Assembly (NCBI GenBank): GCA_026008535.1
Contig: BRKX01000009.1
Location: forward strand, 37,523,001 to 37,587,000
Length of the DNA: 64,000 nt
Source of the DNA: Perilla frutescens
Taxonomy: Eukaryota; Streptophyta; Magnoliopsida; Lamiales; Lamiaceae
Direction: 5' to 3'
In this document: piece after piece, positions 1 to 11,766 of the stretch
How positions within the stretch are numbered: the first letter of the stretch is position 1
Layout: each line of letters opens with the position of its first letter
Made by a program: the position numbers and the translations under genes
Notes under the pieces: generated by a model
What the model saw: the letters and a program-made list of their open reading frames with translations, nothing else
Database searches by the model: none
What the model was told of the DNA's origin: nothing

Positions 1-875
1 GCTGTTATGCCCATTTTACAGCATTCTCTTTTCATGTGTGTACATTCTATGCTTAGAATTTCTAGAACTTGCTTTTGCTCTACTTTAAAATCAGAAAGTT
101 TAAAATGCATGTGTAGATGATTTAGGCATTTTCTTACTTGAGCCCACTAAGCCAAATAAAAACCAACCTTTGACACAGCTTTGCAGCCCTTTTGAGCCAA
201 TAAAATGCCCTGGCAGTTTTGTTGATATACCTCAAGCCAGGGCATTACAAAAACCAGAAGTAGAATGAGTCTCTGGACGGTTTTGAAGAATTGAAAATGC
301 AAGAAGAAAGATATGGGGAACGAAAAAAAATTTTCAAAAAAAAAAGAGGGAAAACAAAAAAGAATAAATTCCCCCTAGTCTGAATGTTCAGAATGCCCAT
401 GATGAAAGATCTGTAATCTGAACGATAAATGAGGGCATGAGGAAGTAAGTTGAAAATAAATGGTGGTATGTCCAGTGAACGCTTCTGAGAGTTTTAGCCC
501 AGTACCAAAGAACCCCACCTTACCTAAAGAGCCCCATTACAGCCCATAAAAGTCCTTTTGATACTTATGCATTTTTCCACTTAATGAAATTGAAGAAAGA
601 GCACTAGCAAGCTTATGGAATGAATAAGTATAGAATGAATGAATTTGAGTGTAAACACTAAGCCTAAACACTGTGTGAAGAGAGTGTGGGAGGACCTATA
701 CGCTCAATTCAATTTTGACTTGCTCGGGCATGCTGATTACGCTATTAATTGGAAAAGCTGGTTATTGAAACGCTGTGCCCACACGGATTAACAGGGTGCA
801 TGTTTTGTTTTTTTTTTCGTGTCTGTTTCTTTTCCTTTCCTTTTTTGTTTTTCTTTTTCTGGGTTCTTTGTACCC

Positions 876-912
876 CATGCTTGAGGACAATCATGACTAA
901 AGTGTGTAGGTG
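876..912 (+). promoter_or_regulatory. G1 hairpin and degenerate polypurine tract
   Basis: Bases 876-883 and 888-895 pair in 7 of 8 positions around the loop AGGA. The sequence then runs CTAAAGTGTGTAGGTG into the LTR at 913. The PPT should prime plus-strand DNA synthesis. The usual G run is decayed by mutation (GTGTGTAGG instead of GTGTGGGGG). Confidence 0.55.
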
Positions 913-2491
913 TGATAAGTCCATTTATTTCGTGTTTTTCTGGGCATTTTAGTCGCTCTAAATGTCCTTTTTAGTGTCTTTTGTGTCGGAAAAGAACCAG
1001 GAAAGTGGTTTGGGCATGACAGGAGTGAAATCTGGCAAAAGAGGCATTTTGGCCTCAAATTGACTGAAATCGATGAAATGGGCATATTAGACCTGAGCAG
1101 ACGATGTTGTGCCCACAGTACTCGCGCAGATTCAGAGGAGGCAGTGAAGAGGGCATTCCCGGAAAAATCGCGATTCTGTTGAAAGAAGATAAAGCTGGCG
1201 TTGGAACTTGATTGATTTCGAAATCTGAACAGAAGAAGAAAAGATTGTTCATAGGTGGACTCTTGGGAAGCAATTTGGAAGATAGGGATGGCATCCCTAA
1301 AATAACGGGATGCATTCCACCACCTAAGGAAGTTTTCTTATACAGGCAGATTCCACTGGGCAGAGAGATCCAGCAGATAAGGAAGTTTCCTTATCCAGGC
1401 AGATTCTAGCGAGGCATAGCGAATCCGGCAGATATTGAAGACTCCTCATTTTTTGGGATTTGGATTCGATCTTTGTACTCTTTTAAAATACTAGTTTTGA
1501 TTGTTAGAGGACACACTTCGTACCATATCAATTTTCTGCACTTTTATTTTCGCAATTAGTTTAGTTTTAACGCTGCGCCCATGCAAGACAATCTGGGGCC
1601 TTATGCCCACAGAGGTTAGGATTTATATTTAATGTTGTTGTTGTTCATCGTTGGTGTTGAACGAGTTTTTATTCAATTCCAGTAAGTTTTTCCTATTTAT
1701 CATGTCTTTAATTTATGTATTTACAGTTCTTTCTAGCATGAGTAGCTAGATCTATATTCCGGAATTTGAACTAAAGATGAAGGTTTAACAAAATACTTAA
1801 ATACTCGTGAGGCCGTGTGGGCACATTACTGCACGATTAGGTTTCTGCCGATTTTTGTTCTTATTCATAGTGAGCGTGAGTTTAATATAACTAATGTGGC
1901 TGATCACTTTTTAGTTGTAGAGGGCACACCAGGTTTAATTGGATTAGCGAATCATGATTGTGTGTTAATTCAAACGGTAACTGGGAAATCGGTGGGTTGC
2001 TGTGGGCACACGAGGAATCAGTAAACACAGTAAACTTGGGTTCGTCTAGGGCACACTGCTTCCTATTCATTTACATCTCTTTGGGGAACCGGAGGGTGGG
2101 TGATAGGTTAGGGGTTTAATAGACGAGGAATCACCTTTAAACCTAATCTGAACGGATGAATAAGGAGACACAGCGAGGAATCCGGTCTCCATAACTAGGT
2201 GATTTAATTGTGTAGGAAAATCGCTGTGCCCATGATCGATTGAGTATAAGTTAAACTGGATTCTAGTTCAAGTTCCGGAACCTTTTATTATTTGATATCT
2301 CTTTAGTTTATTTTTGCAGATTTAATTTTCATTGCTGTGACCACGGTACCAGACCCCTTTTTGTGATTGGTGACTCGAAAGTAAGATCGCATCAGCTCTC
2401 TGTGGGATCGACCCTTACTCATAGCTAGCTACACTCGCTGTGGGCACAGGAGCATACAAATTCATTTTGAGCACGAAACGACAGCGCGTCA
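913..2491 (+). repeat. G1 3' LTR
   Basis: The LTR starts TGATAAGTCC directly after the purine tract and ends GCGCGTCA, for 1579 bp. Near the end is a TGTGGGATCGACCC block, a phrase familiar from the U5 region of Athila-type LTRs. Exact or near TGTGGGCACA palindromes lie at 1108, 1602, 1816, 2001, 2225 and 2439. The start and end are inferred from TG/CA and context, because no second LTR is in the window for comparison. Confidence 0.65.
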
Positions 2492-2960
2492 GGGTTCAGA
2501 AAGGAATCAAATGAATTTAGGACAGTGTATGGGACACATGGCTAAAGAAAAGATGGCCTATTATCATCTCCTACTTCAATCACACAACTCAATCTCAAGC
2601 AAGACGGCATGCAAGTTCTAGAGAAACAAGTTTACAGACAACCAACACACAAGAATAAAAATTAAGACTACAGTCTTATAGGCTCAAAATTCTCACAACT
2701 CAACATTGGCCAAAATAAAGCTCGAAAATATCCAAAACACATGCTCATTCAAATCATGCTATACGTGCTCAAATCATTCCGAATCAAATATCTCGATTAT
2801 AAACACTAAACCATAAATTATAAAGCATATATCATCTAAATCCCACGTAAAGTTCAAGACCAAAATTCAAAAAATTTCAACTTTTCTGGGAAAATAAACT
2901 AACAAGAAAAACAGGTAAAGCAGGTATAATAAATAAAGGTCTAGACAATACAAGCATACA

Positions 2961-3000
2961 TCCCCCAAACTTATTCAAATCCACGGGATGGAATAAGTTT
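2961..3000 (-). promoter_or_regulatory. G2 hairpin next to purine tract
   Basis: AAACTTATTC (2967-2976) and GAATAAGTTT (2991-3000) form a perfect 10-bp inverted repeat with a 14-base loop. On the minus strand it is followed immediately by GGGGG (2966-2962). By position it matches the upstream, internal PPT-like module of G3 and G4, although the loop differs. Confidence 0.5.
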
Positions 3001-3214
3001 GTAAGAATGCATGAGGGTGTCATCGACCACTTACAACGATCAAATAGATGTCCGTGCGGGTTCACTTTCCTCCCTCAAACTTGTTGAAAGACAATTTGGT
3101 TAATTTGCTATCCCCATATTACATCATCCAAGTGTTTTTCACCTGTAGAACTTAAAATAAGAAGAGAAAATTGAAAATAAAACAAAAACTAAGCAAGAGA
3201 AAAAAAACTGACAC

Positions 3215-3232
3215 ATTGGGTTGCCTCCCAAT
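3215..3232 (-). other. AGGCAA-loop hairpin (G2 copy)
   Basis: On the minus strand this reads ATTGGG-AGGCAA-CCCAAT, a six-pair perfect stem with a six-base loop, about 40 bases past the end of the protease frame. The same loop with different but still complementary stems occurs at 24236-24253 and 45719-45736. The function is unknown; a structured RNA signal is an inference. Confidence 0.7.
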
Positions 3233-3273
3233 CAGCACTGCAATTAATGTCGACAGCCAGACCACTAGAAAGC

Positions 3274-5570
3274 TCAGGTTCCCAAAAATGGAGAGATTTG
3301 AATCCCCCATTCTCTTTCTCGATTTTCTTTCTCCATGACCCCACCATCAGTAACGCCGCCAGGTTCTCGAGTGTTGATGATATTACATTCCATAGCTGCC
3401 TTGTGCTCTTCAACATCGAACAGGAACTGGATGTGTTCATCTTCAAATCGGAGAGTTAGAATCCTAGTGTCCAAATCGATGTTGGCCCGTCCAGTGCACA
3501 AAAAGGGCCATCCCAAAATGAGAGAGATGCTCTTATCCTCCTCCATATCTAGCACTACAAAGTCCACCGGGAAAATAAAAGCATGCACCTTGATCAATAC
3601 ATCCTCCAAAATTCCCTCAGGATACACCACAGATGGATCAGCCATCTGCAAACACATGGTTGTGGGCTTGAGTTTCCCACTATTCAGCTTTCTGAAGAAT
3701 GAGAGCGGTATCAAATTGATGCTCTCCCCCAAATCACACAGTGCTCGACCTCCTATCTTTTCTCCAATGGTGATGGGAAGTGTAAAACTCCCCGGGTCCT
3801 TCATCTCAGCCGGCAGCTTCATTTGGATGATTGAGCTATAGTTGTCTAAGATTTTGCACCGCCTCGAATTCCTCTATCTTTTTCTTCTTGGATACATCAT
3901 CCTTGAGGAACTTAGCACACTTGGGCATATGATATAGCGCCTCCACCAAAGGAATGTTAATTTGCACATTCTTGAATATTTTCAAAAATCTGGAAAACTG
4001 TGCATCAACTATCTATTTCGAGATCCTCTGTGGGAATGAGATAGTCACTGTAGGGGAAACTGTAAGACCCTTCTGAGAACTCTTGATGGTGAAATTCAGC
4101 TTGTCAAAAGCCGTTTTGGAAGGAATGACTACAGCAACAACAATAGGCGTAAGAACCTCAGTGTGCAGATGGATTGCATTGCACTGTTCTTTGGGATTCA
4201 CTGTGGTGTTGCTGCGGAACTATCCCGGTTGGTGCTGATTTCCTACAACTGTTGCCAACTGGCCCAGCTGCTTCTCATACATCTTCATTTGCACACTCAT
4301 AGCTCCAACCGCATTCTCCAGCTTCTCCATTCTAGCTTGCGACTCCCCTATGAACTTATCAGTCTTTTCCATGAATGCCATCAATAGGTCATCCATCTTT
4401 GGCTTGTTTTCTTCATTGATAACTCCATTTGTTACTGAGAAGCTAGGTTGGGGCTATGGTGTGTTGTTAGGGTTACGATATGAAAGGTTAGATCAATTAC
4501 CTTGATAGAATTTATTTCCACCTCCGTAATTATTTCCATCATAGCCCCCTTGCTGATTGATGTAGTTCACATCCTCTATTGCTTGATTCATGGGAGGATT
4601 CGTAGTCTGTTGTGATATGGCGTCAAATCTACTATTGATAGTAGCATTCAACGTGGACAATTGCGCCGTCAATTTAGAAATTAGATCACTATCATCAACT
4701 GATGCAGCTCTTTTCAACATCCTTACTGGTCGATCCCTAGTCCACTGATAACTGTTGGTGGCCATGTCTTCAATTATCGTCACAGCTTGATCGTGGCCTT
4801 TGTTCAGCAGTGAGCCACCTGTAGAGGCATCCAAAAGCCTCTTCACCTCCATATCGCATCCATTGTAGAAGATGCAGACTTGATGGTCTACCCCGAAGCC
4901 ATGATTTGGGCACTTCCTTAGCATATTCTGAAATCGCTCCCAAGCCTCATATAATGTTTCATCATCAAACTGACGAAACTGTGTGATTTCGCCCTTTAGC
5001 TTAAGAGTCAAACCAAGAAGGAAGAATTTGTGCAGAAACTTGTGCGCCAAACACTCCCAACTGTCCACAGTGCTGAGATCCAAGGAATGATCCGAATCCT
5101 TGACAGATCTCTCAATGAGAATGAGAACAGATGAAGCCGAATGGTATCATCAGACACCCCATTCATCTTGATTGTACTGCAGATCTCCAAGAATTGTTGC
5201 AGGTGAGCGTTTGGATTTTCAGTTTTGTGCCCACCATACTGATGCTGCTGCACCATGCCCACTAGTCCTGATTTCAGTTCAAAATTGTTAGCACTAATGC
5301 CTGGACCATGAACTCACCCATGGTTGAGCACTGAGGTGAACATCTGGTTAATCGGTGCCGGCTCAGCTTCCCTGGTGGCTTCTTCCTCTTGAAATCACCA
5401 CTACATTTCCTCTAGCTGATGTTGCATACAGCGCATCTGATTAGCTGTAATGGGAGCTGCTGGTTGTTGCTTGCCATTGCCCTTCTTCTTCTTACGTTAT
5501 TGTGTCGAGCGGTAGCTTCAATCTCCGGATAAAAAGTTTGCAGAGGTTCTCCTTTTGATCTTGTGCTCAT
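3274..5570 (-). pseudogene. G2 gag-protease pseudogene
   Basis: This is the capsid/nucleocapsid and protease region of a Ty3/Athila polyprotein. The start is the ATG at 5570-5568 (MSTRSKGEPL...), about 117 bases inside the PBS. The gag domain covers roughly 5262-4493 and includes the typical stretch YEAWERFQNMLRKCPNHG; it shifts frame near 5083. The late-gag landmark NPKEQCNAIHL lies at the start of the 4201-4013 segment. The protease segment (3822-3274) has DPGSFTLPITIG, then CDLGES where Athila proteases have DLGA, and a trailing LILGWPFL. Frameshifts and stops separate the segments. The reading ends shortly after protease with no RT, so the protein could at most supply Gag. It probably decayed after losing pol. 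Confidence 0.75.
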
Positions 5571-5686
5571 ACACAACCTAAAAAAATTTAAAAGAGAAAT
5601 TAACAAAAAAAATAACAATAGAAAATAAAAATTGTCTAAATTAACACGAGAAATTAAATTTAAATGATAGCAAACCAAAAATTAAA

Positions 5687-5704
5687 TCCCCAGCAATGGC
5701 GCCA
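5687..5704 (-). other. G2 primer binding site (tRNA-Asp type)
   Basis: On the minus strand it reads TGGCGCCATTGCTGGGGA, two mismatches from the 18-mer TGGCGCCGTTGCCGGGGA found in G4. Athila-type elements are known to use tRNA-Asp. Confidence 0.75.
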
Positions 5705-5708
5705 AAAA

Positions 5709-7078
5709 CTTATTCGGTATTTATTTAACCTAACTGCAAGTGCACAGTGAGGTTTATAGTGTAGCAATGAACAAGAGTATCATATCCACAAGGATTTAAT
5801 ATTTAATTTACTAGTTATTATAATCCAACTTCCTACAATTATCTAGACTACCAATAATGGTTGAATTTAACTACCTAAAAACTGATAATAATAAATAAAC
5901 TAAATTACCATAGCAGAAATCAACACAGACAAATCAAACAGTGGAGAAAAAGACAGATTTTAGGATTGGATACTCATTATTTAATCAATTCTCTTAATCA
6001 ATTCATTTAGTGTCTATGTTGGGATTTGAATCATGCTAGAACAATCACTCATGTATTCTAAACCTTCTCTCGAAGTGCCTAGATTGTAGATCACACACCA
6101 AATATAATGTGTCCGTTCAATACCTATTATGCAACTCCTAATGGTTCCAAAGATTTATTGTTCTCTAAATTAATCACAACTCTCTCGAGTGATGTTGACT
6201 AACGAGTTAATTATTCCAGATCTTGTGTTAAAACTCATCTCTCGAATTATGGATTAACACATCAGATTGCATCATTTAGTGATCAGGTAAATAATACAGA
6301 GAAAAGCATGAATAATCAAATCATAGACACCATATAAAATGAATTAAAAGAACTTCATAAATAATTCATAATCCAACTCTAGAATACTAGGGTTTTAGCT
6401 ATCCATGGCAAAATAAATAACTAAAACAATCCACAAAGTAAACATTGTATTTCTAAGAACAGAGAAAATAAAACCCGGAAGAATTAATTTGTCTCTAATC
6501 TTGAAAGTTCTTGAATCCCTTGGTCTTGTTCTTCGCGTCTGTTTTTCTCTGCAGCAAACCTATGGTGGCAACTTTTGGGTAGGTGGAATTGTGTGTATTT
6601 TCGTGCATGAAAAACCCTTAAATACCAAGTTAAGAAAAGCCCAAAAATAGTTCAAAAATCAGACAGACCCGCTCGACTCGCGACCACATTCACGACCAGG
6701 GCACCCGCAACTCAGGTCACGAATCCACGTGGCATGATGTGGCGCTACGTGGCAGAAAATTCGCGACCAGTGCAAAATTCGCGAGTATTTTCCGGCTCCG
6801 GTAGGTCTCACTATTTTACTTCGTTCTCACTCGTTTCTCGTCCAATTGACCCGATTCTTTTTGCAACGCATTCCTAACTTGATTTCCTATGTTTCTAGGG
6901 TCTTCCCAAACTCATTTGAATTTCACACAAAAATGGTATTAATTGCCTTCACAATGAACAAACACGTGACAATGCACAGAACATAGTAACTATGCAAAAC
7001 TCAACACTTCATGAATGCAATGCCAATCAAATACCACTCAAATGTACCTCAAAGTACATTCAAAATGTAAGGGTATCA
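5709..7078 (-). repeat. G2 5' LTR
   Basis: Minus-strand LTR that begins TGATACCC at 7078. It ends just before the PBS, either near 5709 or at the CA of 5733, which I cannot resolve without a second copy. It carries GC-rich tokens around TCGCGA and CGACCA between 6670 and 6790, the only GC-rich part of this AT-rich LTR. Confidence 0.6.
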
Positions 7079-7090
7079 CTCTTCTCGAGC

Positions 7091-8606
7091 CTAAACTAAC
7101 ATAGGTCCACATAAGTTAGAGTGAATCAAATATAGTACCTCTTTGGATCTATTTCCTTTAGACGAAAATGGTCGCTTAGTCATTTTGCCTTCCAAGCAGG
7201 ATTCACGTAAAGGAAATATTTCCAAGACCAATAAAGATAGTGGTCCATCGTTTATCAGCCTTTGTATCCTCATAAGGTTAATATGACTAAGTCTCAGATG
7301 CTAAAGATAAGTTTGATTCAGTTCCGAAGGTTCTTTCATTTTAGTAGGGTTAATGATCGATGTATTCGACAATTCTATTTGTGTAGTGTTTTGTATAGGA
7401 CTAAGTATGTAAAGATGTCCATCCAATGTGCCAGAACAGATAAAATATTTCCCACTTGAGATAACGACCTTGCTATCAAAAGTAATAGAATATCCATTCA
7501 AAAATAACTTAGAAACAGAAATCAAGTTCCGCCTAAACCAGACACATAAAGACATTCTTTTAAAACAAAAACCCTATCACTACTAAAGGGTAAAGTCACA
7601 TCTCTCACTGCAACAGCCGCCACTTTCGTAGCATTGCCCATGTAGATGGTAATCTCGCCTTCACTCAACTGCTTTTTCACCAGGAACCCCTGTAAGGACA
7701 TGCAAATATGATCAGTAGCTCTAGTATCTACTACCCATGACTGGGTAGAACAAGTAGCTAAACATGTTTCAACAACTAAAGAGTGAGGCGTACCCTTCTT
7801 CTTCCTCTTGTTAGGACACGCAGATTTCCAATGTCCTGCTAACCACAATTGAAACACTTCGACTTCGATTTGAAGTCCTCCGAGTGTACCTTGGCTTTGC
7901 CCTTCTTGTCCTTAGGGTCTTTAGGTGCCTCCTTTGCAGCTTTCTTAGGTGCGTATCTCTTCTTCTTAAAACCAGAAAAAGACGCCCTAGCTAGGTGCAC
8001 CTCCTAGCTTTCCTTTTGGAGATGCTTGGCTGCCTGAAAATCCATAAGCAGTTCTGATAAAGTAACATCCTTCTTTATCATATTGAAGTTTAGCCTGAAC
8101 TGCTCAAATCTCGGAGACAGACTGTGAAGCACAATGTCGATTTGGAACTCAGCATCTAACTCGCCACCTAAGGTCTCGATTTCCGACATGAAATCCATTA
8201 TCTGGAGAACGTGATCCCGTACCGGTGTAGAATATGACATCTTAGTGCTCATCAAATTTCTCATAGCCAAATGTCAATCCGAGCGATTCTGGTATCCAAA
8301 GAGCTCCTTAAGGTTCAGCATTATATCATAAGCGGTCTTCATAGACTGATGTTGATGTTGCAACACACTTGACATAGAGGCAAGCATGTAGCAACATGCC
8401 ATCTCATCAGCTCTAACCCACTTACTATAAGCAGCCTTTTGCTCTTCACTAGAATTCTCATCTCGCTTAGGTGGACATTCCTCATCAAGTACAAACTTAA
8501 AGTTTTCAGCAGTTAGGACGATGTTCATATTTCTTATCCAATCTTTATAGTTTTCACCAACTAGTTTGTTTTCTTTGAGAATCGAGGATAGGTTTGAGAG
8601 TGCCAT
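7091..8606 (-). pseudogene. C1 gag-protease-integrase start, broken
   Basis: Gag starts at the ATG 8606-8604 (MALSNLSSILKEN...), with the copia GENYKDWIRNM signature at its N-terminus and a UBN2-like segment (8270-8004) in another frame. A basic linker and zinc knuckle (CFNC...GHWKSACP) follow around 7860-7820. The protease is at about 7745: WVVDTRATDHIC, where the catalytic motif should be DTG, so glycine has become arginine. After it come NLISVSKL and a GAG-pre-integrase stretch (7555-7091), which is then lost at the G2 junction. Several frameshifts are present. The family resembles TNT1-94-like copia polyproteins. It is not functional. Confidence 0.75.
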
Positions 8607-10802
8607 GACGATATAGAATAACTGAAAATAAACATGCAGTATAGTCACAAACTTTAAGATAAAAACACATATAATTTGAAAACCTCAAAAGAAATTATAT
8701 GCATATCCACCGACATCTTAAAAATGTTTTTTACAAGCCACTTAGGGTGGACGTTTATAAAATTCATTTTTAAGCAGGTTAAAACATAACCTTTAATTTA
8801 CCTCCAGTCAAGTTTCCTTATCACAAGTAAATTAATAGTCGGATAAAAAACCCGGTCATGTAATCATCTAATTAATAAGCCACGTATGGTGGACGTTTAT
8901 TAATAAATTACATCTAAGAGTGCTTACCATTATCTTCACTCCAAGAACATTATTTCGAATTTCACCACCCTGGTAGCAGGGCCGATTAGTTCTAATAATG
9001 TTCTACAGTTATCCGTTAGGAAGTTTAATTTCTAGAGAATCCAGTAATATGACTCCTCGGTAGGGAGACCGCCCATTACTTCTTAATTAAACTAGATTAA
9101 TGGACACCATTTTGAGATTTTTACATACTTTGGTATGTATCTCTCCTTCTCAGTTATTTAAACCTGAGGTTTCATTTTTATCCCATTTAAACATGCAATA
9201 TAAACCACATAAAATGATAAATAACCATTGCATGTTAAACAACATAATAAGCATAATAAGTGGGATCAACTATCATGGCTTATGTCTCATGTTGTTAATG
9301 AGATAGACTTGGAAAATCAGCTCTTCGGAAGCCCGGAACCCCACGGCTGCCGCCTCTCATGCGCCTTGTCGAAACCTTAGATCCTTTAGGGTTTCAGGAC
9401 GTGTTCGGGATACCCTTCCTTTTCCAAGCTGCTCCATTTTCCATCTTTGAACTGATCTCCTTCCCTTATTCTATATTCTAAACTAGAATAATAAGGAAAA
9501 TAAAATACAACTCAAATATTGTAACAATTTATTTCCTATTACATTAAAACAACGTAATAAATACATTTCCTAGACCTAATCTATGGATTTTCTCATGGAT
9601 TATAAAAACCTCGTAGCCAAACTGGCATACGGTCAACTATACATTCAACAATATTAGACATCACATTCAACATAAAATTAAAGGCCATAATAGTTGGTTT
9701 CACCTGCAAAAAATACCATCTATAGATACAACTATCACAATTAAATGTTACCCATAAACTATCACATGATATCTATGCATGCCATAATTTTTGAAATTAC
9801 TACTTTAATATAATTAAAGAATTTGAAAATTACATACTTGATTTAATTAGAAATTAAAATAATTATCTACCAAATTAAATCAATTAATTCGAATATATCC
9901 ATAATATTTCTATTTGGAAATTAGTAATAATTATCTACCAAATAATATCTTAATATTCGAAAATTATATCAATTAAGATTAACTTTTGAAATTAATTAAA
10001 ATCATCTACCAAAGTATATCTTAATTAATTCGAAAATTACCATAAGATAAAAATTGGAAATTGATCACAATTATCTATCAAATTTATACCTTAAAATTTC
10101 AAATTGCACTAAGGAATAAAATCTGAAAATTTTCGACCTAAGTCAAAATTAATCCCCAAATTTTCGCCCCCCCTTAATAAATTAAAATAATTTGGAATTT
10201 TGACACAAGTCAAAATACTATCCAAATTATAATATTAAGTACCAAAATTAAAAGAATTAAAATTAAGGTAGTTTTGATCCTCTTCAAACACTTACCAAAA
10301 TTAAAATTATATTTTGGACCCATCTTTGATTAAAATTAGGTAACTTTTGGTAGACACCAAAAATTACCATATACCAATTTTAATCCCCAAATTTTTGACC
10401 CCCCCAGTATAGGATATGGAAATTTTGATAACATCAAAAATCTATTCCATATCCAACACTAATAGGACCGAAAATTTTAGATCAAATTAAGGGAAAAATA
10501 AAACATAATTTTCAAAAATTTTGTACCAAAATTTTCGAACAACACATGAATAAAAATCTGGAAATTAATGAAGAACATCGTAATACCATCCCATATTATT
10601 ATTTATGTAGGCGAAAATTACTCATGTAATTAGAACAAGAATTTTGAACATGCTTCATCAAAAATCATCCAATCCTAATTACAACATGCTCGAAAATAAA
10701 CATGCAATAAATCTGAAAATTTAAACATAAAATTATCAATCAAATTTGATGTAATTTTCAAACATAATACTTAGAATTAATCCTAGATTAATACCGATAC
10801 CT
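8607..10802 (-). other. C1 long 5' leader
   Basis: About 2.2 kb lies between PBS and gag, with no credible ORF. It holds two copies of a GGTGGACGTTTAT phrase (near 8747 and 8888), a GC-richer block at 9310-9440, and an AT-rich tandem array at 9850-10125. Either the family has an unusually long leader or it contains an undetected insertion. Confidence 0.5.
9850..10125. repeat. Four ~69-bp tandem units in C1 leader
   Basis: Units start at 9850, 9917, 9988 and 10056 with GAAATT(A/G)..., followed by AATTATCTACCAAA or close variants and then an ATTCGAA-rich half. The period is 67-71 bp. Confidence 0.6.
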
Positions 10803-10814
10803 GCTCTGATACCA
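10803..10814 (-). other. C1 primer binding site (initiator tRNA-Met)
   Basis: TGGTATCAGAGC on the minus strand, two bases inside the LTR end at 10817. This is the standard plant copia PBS. Confidence 0.85.
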
Positions 10815-10816
10815 GT

Positions 10817-11766
10817 TGTTGGGGGTTTTTTCGAATTACGCCCAACAGGATCTAATCGGATAATCTATAATTCTAATGGTGCATGCAAATCATAATTTTA
10901 TATTGTGATGCAAATAAAACATGTTGAACATACTATGCAAGTTCATCGAATTAAACGCGGTGGAATAAATTAATTCGAATGAATCTACTTACATAGATTG
11001 TAGGGTTGACGATGAGATTACAAGTATAATCTTGTTGTTGCAGTAGAACTGTCGAACTTGGCCTTCTTCCCATAGTATTCGACGCCTCTTGGAACTATAG
11101 TGACACTCCTCGATCTTCTACTGTATTCCCGATACCCGTTTAGATGTAGAGTGGGCTACAAGCTACTAAACACTGTATGGAAAACCTAGGGAATTAAGTT
11201 GGTAGAGAGGGGTTGATCGTGTATCTCAAAATACACGCCTCCTCCCTCTATAAATACTGAGAGAGGCGTATATTATGTCCCCTAACCCTGATGGGTTTGG
11301 ACCTCTCCACTTATTCCATTCCCACAGTCCATTAAGGTATTAATTGGGCTTCTACAGTAGGGATCTAGAAGAATATTAAATTGGCCCACTAATTTATTTA
11401 ATATCCAATATCCAATACATAAGATATAATTAAATAAATTAAGTGTTATTTTTATTCCACTAAAGAAATAACACTGACCAATAAATTTAATATATTTTAC
11501 TCAATCCATTCTTCTTTAGTCCAGCCATTCCCTATGTTTAAGATATAATGTCCATTAATTAATTATGTAAGCTCTGATAGCTATAATTAATTAATTCTTC
11601 CAATCCTAGAGCAGTACCACACAACCTTTACTATGTATGGAATAAATTCCACCTGCAGTGTTTCACATGTACTTGTGTTGGTCTTAGGGCGAGTCAGGGC
11701 CCGTTTTGACTCGCAATATTATCCGTGCTTTGTAGAGACTAGTTGAGAAGACCTGCTAGCTCAGAG
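10817..11766 (-). repeat. C1 5' LTR (outer end uncertain)
   Basis: The inner end is TGTTGGGGGTTTT on the plus strand (CCCCCAACA on the element's strand). A TATA-like TATAAATA lies near 11240. Close to the outer side is the inverted repeat GCGAGTCA...TGACTCGC (11689-11714) around GGGCCC; one arm of it also occurs at 59652 in the LTR of C3. No CAACA outer end is visible before S1 begins, so the LTR is probably interrupted. Confidence 0.6.

Larger units (their letters stand above)
1..2491 (+). mobile_element. G1: 3' end of Athila-like Ty3/gypsy element
   Basis: The window opens inside the untranslated 3' part of a plus-strand gypsy element. No gag or pol frame is visible before the LTR. The supporting signs are a hairpin plus purine tract at 876-912, a TG...CA bounded LTR after it, and the near-palindrome TGTGGGCACA (or its complement TGTGCCCACA) repeated from 774 to 2448. 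No PBS follows the LTR, so this is the 3' LTR. The 5' part lies outside the window. The boundary at 2491 abuts minus-strand material of G2, so G1 may have inserted into G2's 3' untranslated region. The possible 5-bp target copy on the right is GGGTT, with no partner in view. Confidence 0.75.
2492..7078 (-). mobile_element. G2: Athila-like element with gag and protease only
   Basis: Read on the minus strand: 5' LTR (7078 to about 5709), PBS (5704-5687), gag-protease (5570-3274), a GGGAGGCAACCC hairpin (3232-3215), and a hairpin next to a purine tract (3000-2961). RT, RNase H and integrase are absent: only about 40 bases separate the end of the protease frame from the conserved hairpin. That makes it non-autonomous, like terminal-repeat elements keeping GAG (TR-GAG type). 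It inserted into copia C1: the LTR ends at 7078, and CTCTT (7079-7083) is the probable target duplication (the related copy C3 reads CCCTT there). The 3' LTR is not present; G1 begins where it would be approached. Confidence 0.75.
7079..11766 (-). mobile_element. C1: truncated Ty1/copia element
   Basis: Minus-strand copia element with LTR (11766-10817), initiator-Met PBS (10814-10803), a long leader, gag (from 8606), protease and the start of integrase. It is cut at 7083 by G2. The rest of pol would lie left of G2, outside the window or lost. It is the same family as C3: its text at 7083-7860 is closely matched by 63190-63970, roughly 85% by eye. S1 abuts its LTR at 11767, so S1 may have inserted into it. 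Confidence 0.75.
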
